In this document: positions 58,466 through 64,000 of the stretch, in pieces
Position numbering within the stretch: position 1 is the first letter of the stretch
Layout: each line of letters opens with the position of its first letter
Origin: Planomonospora parontospora
GTDB lineage: Bacteria > Actinomycetota > Actinomycetes > Streptosporangiales > Streptosporangiaceae
Assembly: GCA_014647935.1 (NCBI GenBank)
Contig: BMQD01000002.1
Coordinates: forward strand, 1 to 64,000
Reading direction: 5' to 3'
Length of the DNA stretch: 64,000 nucleotides
Program-made: the position numbers and the translations under genes
The notes under the pieces: generated by a model
Databases searched by the model: none
Told to the model about the DNA's origin: nothing
What the model saw: the letters and a program-made list of their open reading frames with translations, nothing else

Positions 58466-59616
58466 TGATCGACCTGACCGCGGAGCAGAAGCGGCTCCGC
58501 GACGAGCTGCGCGAGTACTTCCAGGGCTGCCTGACCGCCGAGGAGCGGGCGAAGATCGCCGCCGACCCGTTCGGCGACGCCTACATGGAGCACTGCCGGC
58601 GCCTCGGCCGCGACGGCAGGCTCGGCCTCGGCTGGCCGAAGGAGTACGGCGGCGGCGGGTACGGCCCGCTGGAGCAGCAGATCTTCGCCAACGAGATCGC
58701 GCGCGCCGAGGTGCCCTACCCGCTCATCACCGTGCAGACCGTCGGCCCGACCCTCATGCAGCACGGCACGCCCGCGCAGAAGGACTTCTTCCTCCCGCGC
58801 ATCCTGGCTGGGGAGTGCCACTTCGCGATCGGCTACAGCGAGCCCGAGGCGGGGACCGACCTGGCGTCCCTGCGCACCACCGCGGTCCTCGACGGCGACC
58901 ACTACGTGGTCGACGGGCAGAAGACGTTCACCTCGGGCGCCCACCACGCGGACCACATCTGGCTGGCCGCCCGGACCGACCCGGCGGCCAAGCGGCACCG
59001 CGGCATCACGATGATGATCGTCGACTGCGCCGACCCCGGCTTCTCCTGGACGCCGATCATCACCATGGACGGGCGGCACCACACCAACGCCACCTACTAC
59101 TCGGGGGTGCGCGTGCCGGTGGACATGGTGGTGGGGGAGGTGAACCGGGGCTGGGACCTGATCGTCGACCAGCTCAACCACGAGCGGGTCACGCTCGGCC
59201 CGGCCGGCAACCTCGGCCGCCTGCGCGACCGGTTCCTGGACTGGGCGCGGGGCGCGGGCCTGGACGGCGAGCCCGCGGTGCGCCGCGCGCTCGGCCGCCT
59301 CCACGTGCTCTTCCGCACCAACGAGCTGCTCAACTGGCAGGTCGCGGCGGGCATGGACCGCGGCTGGCTGGGCGCCCCGGACGCCTCCGCCACCAAGGTC
59401 TACGCCTCGGAGGCGATGCAGGAGGCCGGCCGGCTCCTCGGGGACGTCCTGGCCCGCTTCGGGGACCTGGCGGACCCGGAGACGGCGGAGTTCGCCGAGC
59501 GGCTCGACCACCTGGCCAAGGGCGCGCTCGTGCTGACCTTCGGCGGCGGGGTGAACGAGGTGCAGCGCGAGCTGATCGCCATGCTCGGGCTGGGCCTGCC
59601 GAGACCGCCCCGCTGA
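58462..59616 (+). CDS. Acyl-CoA dehydrogenase partner subunit
   Basis: The 384-residue subunit has the well-preserved N-terminal and middle FAD/substrate motifs FAIGYSEPEAGTDLASLRT (~117-135) and DGQKTFTSGAHHADHIWLAAR (~152-172), and ends with ALVLTFGGGVNEVQRELIA. The previous subunit supplies the complementary C-terminal motifs. This splitting of the active site is the hallmark of the heteromeric steroid-type ACADs. It overlaps its partner by ATGA, and a second ATG three bases on is equally possible. Confidence 0.92.
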   Translation: MMIDLTAEQKRLRDELREYFQGCLTAEERAKIAADPFGDAYMEHCRRLGRDGRLGLGWPKEYGGGGYGPLEQQIFANEIARAEVPYPLITVQTVGPTLMQHGTPAQKDFFLPRILAGECHFAIGYSEPEAGTDLASLRTTAVLDGDHYVVDGQKTFTSGAHHADHIWLAARTDPAAKRHRGITMMIVDCADPGFSWTPIITMDGRHHTNATYYSGVRVPVDMVVGEVNRGWDLIVDQLNHERVTLGPAGNLGRLRDRFLDWARGAGLDGEPAVRRALGRLHVLFRTNELLNWQVAAGMDRGWLGAPDASATKVYASEAMQEAGRLLGDVLARFGDLADPETAEFAERLDHLAKGALVLTFGGGVNEVQRELIAMLGLGLPRPPR

Positions 59617-59648
59617 GCCGGCAGGCGGTACATCCTCTTCGAAAAAGC

Positions 59649-59679
59649 GGACATATAGAATAAACGGCTATTTATGTCC
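59649..59679. promoter_or_regulatory. Inverted repeat in hybrid kinase promoter
   Basis: GGACATA (59649-59655) and TATGTCC (59673-59679) face each other across 17 AT-rich bases, 24 bases before the hybrid kinase start. It may be an operator or a promoter with dyad symmetry. It also follows the dehydrogenase operon, but it is too weak a stem for a terminator. Confidence 0.4.
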
Positions 59680-59702
59680 ACTGTGGAGAAGAGGACGAGA
59701 AC

Positions 59703-62700
59703 ATGGCGACAGGCGCGCCCTCAACCTCATCCGAACGGCAGACGCCCGATCCGGGCAGGCGACGGCGCAGAGGCGGCTGGACGGTGAGCGGGCTGCTCGC
59801 GGTCGGCTACGTCCTCGCGTTCGTCGCCTTCGCGGTCATCGGGATCAGTTCCTACATGCGCATCGGCGCCCAGCTGGAGGATCGGGAGTCGATCGAGCAC
59901 ACCCAGCGGACCATCGAACGGATCGAGGACCTCCGTGACCGGCTCAAGGACGCGGAGCGGGGCCAGCGCGGCTACGTCATCACCGGTCAGGACCGCTACC
60001 TGCACCCGTACCGGCAGGCGCTCACCGGGATCGAGGATGACCTCGCGGCCCTGCGCCGGGTGACCGGGGACGACCCCCGCGAGCAGGAGACCCTCACCAG
60101 GCTCCAGCAGCCGGTGCGCGAGAAGCTCGGCGAGCTCGACGAGACGATCCGCCTCCGCCGCGAGCAGGGCTTCGCGGCCGCCCGCGACGTCGTGCTGACC
60201 GACCGCGGCGTGTGGAGCATGGTCCAGGCCGAGACACTGCTGAACCAGCTGAAGGAGCGGGAGGAGAGCCTGCTGGAGGCGCAGCAGCGCAGCCGGGCCG
60301 AGAGCGCGGCCGATACCCGGAACGTCATCCTGTGGGGCTCGCTGCTCGCGGCCCTGCTGGTCGCCGTCGCCGCGCGGTGGGCGACGCGCAAGGTGACCGC
60401 CTCCGTCGAGGAGGTGGCGGCCGCGGCCCGGCGGGTCGCGGCCGGTGACGCGACCCGGCCCGCGCAGGTGACCGAGCCGGTGGAGCTGGCGGAGATGGCC
60501 GCGGCCGTCAACGGCTCGGTGCAGGTCATCTCCCGGGCGCGGGACGAGGCGCTCGCCGCCGCGGCGGCCAAGGCCTCGTTCCTGGCCACCATGAGTCACG
60601 AGATCCGCACCCCCATGAACGCCGTCATCGGGATGACGGACCTGCTGCTGGAGACCGACCTCGACACCGACCAGCGGGAGCTCGCCGACACCGTGCGCAA
60701 CAGCGGTGAGGCCCTGCTCTCCGTGATCAACGACATCCTGGACTACTCCAAGATCGAGGCCGGGCAGCTCGACCTCGACGACGAGCCGTTCGACGTGCGG
60801 GAGTGCGTGGAGGGCACGCTCGCCCTGATGGCCCTCGCCGCCGAGAGCAAGGGCCTCGAACTGGTCGGGGACGTCGCTCCGGACTGCCCGAGGGTGCTGC
60901 GCGGCGACGTGACGCGGCTCCGGCAGGTGATCGTCAACCTGCTCAGCAACGCGGTGAAGTTCACCGACCAGGGGGAGATCGTCGTCACCGCGGACGGGCA
61001 GCGGCTCTCGGAACGGGACGACGGCCCGATCCGGCTCCGGGTGGCGGTCAGAGATACCGGGATCGGCATCCCGGCCGAGCGCATGGACCGGTTGTTCCGC
61101 TCGTTCAGCCAGGTGGACTCCTCGACCACCCGGGTCTACGGGGGCACGGGACTCGGCCTGGCGATCAGCCGGCGGCTCGCCCGGGCCATGGGCGGGGACC
61201 TGGGCGTCGAGAGCGAGGTCGGCGTCGGCTCCACCTTCACGCTGACCGCGGTGCTCGCCGGCTGCCCCGAGTGCCCGGCGTCCACGCCCACGCCCGCCGC
61301 CGTGGCGCTCACCGGCAAGTCCGCGCTCGTCGTGGACGACAACGCGACGAACCGGCGCGTTCTGCGGCTGCAGCTCGCGGGCTGGGGCATGGAGTGCACC
61401 GACGTCGGCACCCCGGGCGAGGCGGTGGACCTGGTGACCGGCGGCCACTCCTACGACGTCGCCGTCCTGGACATGCACATGCCGGAGATGAGCGGGGAGC
61501 AGCTGGCCGGTGTCCTGCGCGATCTCCCCGTCGGCCGGGACCTGCCGCTGGTGCTGCTGACGAGCGTGCACTGGCGGGCCAGGCTCGAACAGAAGGAGCT
61601 GTTCGACGCGGTGCTCACCAAGCCCGCCCGCAGCGCCGTGCTGCGGGAGAAGATGGCGGGCGCGATAGCCCGCAGGGGGGCCGCGGTCTCCGAGGCGGAG
61701 ACGGCCGGTGAGCGCACGGAGGGAGCCGAGCCGGGAGGGGCCGCCGGGAAGGGCGTCCTCGACGTGCTCCTCGCCGAGGACAACCCGGTCAACCAGAAGG
61801 TCGCCCAGCTCATGCTGGCCAGGCTCGGCCACCGGGTCGACACGGTCGACGACGGCGCGCAGGCGGTGGAGGCGGTACGGCACGCCTCCTACGACGTGAT
61901 CCTCATGGACATGCACATGCCGAACATGGACGGGCTGGAGGCGACCAGGCGGATCCGCGCGGAGCAGCCGGGGACCCGGCCGTACATCGTGGCGCTGACG
62001 GCCAGCGTGCTCGGCGAGGACCAGGAGGCCTGCCGGAACGCGGGCATGGACGACTACCTGGCCAAACCGGTGCGCGCGCACGAACTGGGAGAGCTCCTCG
62101 AACCGCTGCGGCCCGCGCGGTCCGACCTCGACGCGGGGCGGCCCGCCCCGGCCGCGCCTGCCGCTGTGGCGGGGCCTGGTACGGCGCCGCCTGCCGATGC
62201 GGCGCCCGTCCCGGAGACCGACAAGTCCGGCGTCCCCGAGGCGGGCACGTCCGGCGTCCCGGCCTCCCTGGCGGAGTCCGGCGGACCCGCGCAGGAGTCC
62301 GAGCCGTCCTCGGAGGAGGCCGGTGGACCCGTGCAGGAGCCCGGGCCGCCTTCGGAGGAGGCCGGTGGACCCGCGCAGGAGCCCGGGCCGTCCTCGGAGG
62401 AGTCCGGACTGCCGTCGCGCGAGGCCTCCATCAGGGAGCGCCTCGACGAGCTGGCCGGGCCGGACGCGGGGGAGGACGACTGGGAGATGGTCGACTACCT
62501 GGCGACCTCCTTCGTGGCCAAGGCCCCGGGCGCCCTGGAGGAGCTGGAGGAGGCCGTCGCCCGGGGCCACGCCGGGGACGTGGAGAAGCGGGCGCACAGC
62601 CTGAAGGGCTCCGCCGTCAACATGGGCGCGACCGCCCTGGCGGAGCTGTGCGCCCGGCTGGAGGCGCAGGGCAGATCGGGAGAACTCTCGGCCACCGTGG

Positions 62701-62825
62701 AGACGCTGCGGCCGCTGCGGGAGGAGCTCGACCTCGCCTGTCGCACACTCAGGACCCTGCGCCCCGCCGTCGGCGAGGAGCAGGAGCCCGCGGCGCACGG
62801 CGAGGGACCGCGCCACGCGGGGTGA
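59703..62825 (+). CDS. CHASE3 hybrid sensor histidine kinase with two REC and Hpt domains
   Basis: This 1040-residue membrane phosphorelay protein contains: TM1 (~33-53); an extracellular CHASE3 domain (~55-200); TM2 (~202-222); HAMP (~222-275); HisKA with His299 (TMSHEIRTPMN); ATPase (LLSNAVKFTDQG, DTGIGIP, GGTGLGLAIS). It continues with receiver 1 (VVDDNATNRR, Asp590 in VLDMHMPE), receiver 2 (LAEDNPVNQK, Asp736 in LMDMHMPN, Lys in YLAKPV), a Pro/Glu/Ser linker (~810-905) with three 14-residue repeats, and a C-terminal Hpt with His965 (RAHSLKGSA). Receiver 1 lacks an obvious KPx[RL]-type spacing, so it may be regulatory. No DNA-binding partner lies next to it. Confidence 0.94.
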   Translation: MATGAPSTSSERQTPDPGRRRRRGGWTVSGLLAVGYVLAFVAFAVIGISSYMRIGAQLEDRESIEHTQRTIERIEDLRDRLKDAERGQRGYVITGQDRYLHPYRQALTGIEDDLAALRRVTGDDPREQETLTRLQQPVREKLGELDETIRLRREQGFAAARDVVLTDRGVWSMVQAETLLNQLKEREESLLEAQQRSRAESAADTRNVILWGSLLAALLVAVAARWATRKVTASVEEVAAAARRVAAGDATRPAQVTEPVELAEMAAAVNGSVQVISRARDEALAAAAAKASFLATMSHEIRTPMNAVIGMTDLLLETDLDTDQRELADTVRNSGEALLSVINDILDYSKIEAGQLDLDDEPFDVRECVEGTLALMALAAESKGLELVGDVAPDCPRVLRGDVTRLRQVIVNLLSNAVKFTDQGEIVVTADGQRLSERDDGPIRLRVAVRDTGIGIPAERMDRLFRSFSQVDSSTTRVYGGTGLGLAISRRLARAMGGDLGVESEVGVGSTFTLTAVLAGCPECPASTPTPAAVALTGKSALVVDDNATNRRVLRLQLAGWGMECTDVGTPGEAVDLVTGGHSYDVAVLDMHMPEMSGEQLAGVLRDLPVGRDLPLVLLTSVHWRARLEQKELFDAVLTKPARSAVLREKMAGAIARRGAAVSEAETAGERTEGAEPGGAAGKGVLDVLLAEDNPVNQKVAQLMLARLGHRVDTVDDGAQAVEAVRHASYDVILMDMHMPNMDGLEATRRIRAEQPGTRPYIVALTASVLGEDQEACRNAGMDDYLAKPVRAHELGELLEPLRPARSDLDAGRPAPAAPAAVAGPGTAPPADAAPVPETDKSGVPEAGTSGVPASLAESGGPAQESEPSSEEAGGPVQEPGPPSEEAGGPAQEPGPSSEESGLPSREASIRERLDELAGPDAGEDDWEMVDYLATSFVAKAPGALEELEEAVARGHAGDVEKRAHSLKGSAVNMGATALAELCARLEAQGRSGELSATVETLRPLREELDLACRTLRTLRPAVGEEQEPAAHGEGPRHAG
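62280..62405 (+). repeat. 42-bp tandem repeat, three copies, in hybrid kinase linker
   Basis: Three in-frame units at 62280-62321, 62322-62363 and 62364-62405 encode GGP[AV]QE-x2-P[SP]SEEA-type 14-mers between receiver 2 and the Hpt domain. The copies differ at a few bases. Confidence 0.85.
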
Positions 62826-62923
62826 CGGGACCGGCCGCGCCACGCGAGGTGACGGAGCCGACCGCGACCGTCGGGACGGCGGCGGCCCATCACGCCGCGT
62901 CGGGCGACGGGACCGGCCGCGTC

Positions 62924-64000
62924 CTACGGGGTGACGATGGTCGGGACGGCGAAGAAGACGAGCATCGCGATCGCGACGCAGATGATGAAGCCAACCACTT
63001 CCCAGACCCAGTCGTGGTGGCGCTCGCCGTGCCCGGTCTGCCTGCGCCTGCGGCGGCTCCCGGTCGGCGCGGGCGCGGACCGGGCCCGCCGGCCGGGCTC
63101 GCGGACCTCCGGGGCGTCGAGGGGCCCGGTCCGGTCGTCCGGCCGAGCGGGACGGTCCGGCTCAGCGGGAGCGGTGCGGGCAGGGGCGGCGAACACGGGG
63201 CCGGCGGGACCGCCGTCCGCGCCGTGACCGGTGCGGGGCGTCCCCAGAGGAGGCGCGAGGCCGCCCAGCTGGTCCGCGGGCAGAGGCCAGCCGGGCAGGG
63301 GACGGGCCGCCTCCTCCCGACCGGCGCGGTCCGGGGACCCGGCCGGAGTCCCGGTGGAAGCCGGGGCGGGGGTCCCGGGGGAGGCCGCCGCCGGGATCTC
63401 CGGCCGGGTCCTGAGCGGGGCCGAGGCGACCAGCTTGTCGGTGTAGGCCAGGGCCGCCCGGGCCTCCGGGCTGAGGGGGCGGAACAGGTCCTGCCCCGGG
63501 GCGGGGCCGTCCGCCGCCGGAGGAGGGTCGAGCACGTCGCCGGGGACCGGGGCGGACAGCGGCGGCGTGGCCTGCCGCGGCCTCGGACGTCGCGGCCGGG
63601 GACGGGGCGTCCGGAGGGGCGGATCGGAGGCGAGATGCGGGTCGGAGGCTGGGGACGTGCCGGGGGCGAAGGCCGTATCGGAGGCGGGGGCCGTGCCGGG
63701 GCCGCCGTCGCGGGCCGTCTCGTGGACCGTGTCGAGGGCCGTCAGGACCGAGCCGCGCAGCCTGGGCATCGGCTCGGTGGTCGCCTCGTGCGCGGAGACG
63801 GCCTCCGGGTCCGGCGGGAGGAACAGGCGGGTGCTGGTCAGCGCGTGCGGCTCGGTGAGCGGCAGCGGCCAGGCGGGGGTGGTCGGCCAGAGCCTCCTGA
63901 CCGGAAGGGAGGAGGCCCGGGCGGCGGGAGCCGTACCCGGTGCGGCGCCGGGGGCCGTGCCGGGCGCGGCGGCCAGCACGGCGGCGCGCAGCCCCCGGGG
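62924..64000 (-). CDS. Pro/Ala-rich protein with C-terminal membrane anchor (partial)
   Basis: The frame is open to the right edge of the window, so the N-terminus is probably missing. A GTG at 63979 could also start it. Over 300 residues are low-complexity (Pro, Ala, Gly, Arg), with one more ordered block (LFRPLSPEARAALAYTDKLVAS). The end has a basic cluster (RRRRRQTGHGER) and a single C-terminal membrane helix (VVGFIICVAIAMLVFFAV). That topology suggests a cytoplasmic tail-anchored protein. The family is not recognised. Confidence 0.6.
   Translation of the reverse strand, partial: PRGLRAAVLAAAPGTAPGAAPGTAPAARASSLPVRRLWPTTPAWPLPLTEPHALTSTRLFLPPDPEAVSAHEATTEPMPRLRGSVLTALDTVHETARDGGPGTAPASDTAFAPGTSPASDPHLASDPPLRTPRPRPRRPRPRQATPPLSAPVPGDVLDPPPAADGPAPGQDLFRPLSPEARAALAYTDKLVASAPLRTRPEIPAAASPGTPAPASTGTPAGSPDRAGREEAARPLPGWPLPADQLGGLAPPLGTPRTGHGADGGPAGPVFAAPARTAPAEPDRPARPDDRTGPLDAPEVREPGRRARSAPAPTGSRRRRRQTGHGERHHDWVWEVVGFIICVAIAMLVFFAVPTIVTP

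Noticed and set aside
59727-62843. Long minus-strand open frame opposite the hybrid kinase
   Set aside because: Antisense shadow with low-complexity translation. All kinase and receiver motifs are on the + strand.

Overview
The window is high-G+C actinobacterial DNA, most likely from a filamentous Streptosporangiaceae-type genome (genus level is inference). The signs are a multifunctional 2-oxoglutarate decarboxylase/dehydrogenase (kgd), a DUF6104-type small gene beside it, a CebR-type cellulose operator, a KstR-type regulator with matching sites, frequent GTG/TTG starts and several apparently leaderless genes. No rRNA, tRNA, CRISPR array, insertion sequence or prophage is visible. It reads as ordinary chromosome with a strong catabolic and secretory content.

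Layout. 0-5 kb: three same-direction paralogous secreted V8-like serine peptidases, the middle one with a ~160-residue insertion. 5-10 kb: a thiolase-like protein lacking the usual nucleophile Cys, an MDR oxidoreductase, and a DUF4097/PadR pair with its own operator. 10-16 kb: kgd, a 58-residue DUF6104 gene, a B3/4-domain protein, a membrane protein and a decayed stretch with a toxin-antitoxin-like pair. 16-21 kb: a GH9 cellulase under a CebR box, a GST-like reductase and an MBL hydrolase. 21-27 kb: an organosulfur operon preceded by a Cys-containing leader peptide (ABC transporter, FMN-dependent monooxygenase, two flavin reductases). 27-34 kb: a GAF histidine kinase, a streptogrisin-type protease, dehydrogenases, and an ArsR/SRPBCC pair with twin operators. 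34-40 kb: a ribose-type sugar ABC operon with a Gfo/Idh/MocA dehydrogenase and a TIM-barrel isomerase, preceded by a 24-bp palindrome. 40-43 kb: VapBC, and a secreted intradiol dioxygenase with a carbohydrate-binding module divergent from an AraC regulator. 43-46 kb: alcohol dehydrogenase, ferredoxin and FMN-binding protein in one operon. 45-51 kb: a glycan-type cluster (two methyltransferases, a prenyltransferase-like toroid protein, a GT4 glycosyltransferase, GDP-mannose dehydratase) and a HigBA-like pair. 51-60 kb: polyprenyl synthase, P450, aldo/keto reductase, a GntR regulator, a KstR-like TetR regulator and a paired acyl-CoA dehydrogenase. 60-64 kb: a CHASE3 hybrid histidine kinase and a partial Pro/Ala-rich membrane protein.

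The main system-level observation is a set of TAGAAC-N2-GTTnnA sites, the consensus of the steroid-catabolism repressor KstR. They lie in front of the FMN-protein/ferredoxin/ADH operon, the P450, the kstR-like gene itself, the paired acyl-CoA dehydrogenase, the GT4/gmd divergent region and, in weaker form, the SDR, MBL hydrolase and thiolase-like genes. This links scattered genes into a probable steroid or lipid side-chain regulon. A second is an 82-bp repeat with terminal inverted repeats found twice, each time between convergent genes.
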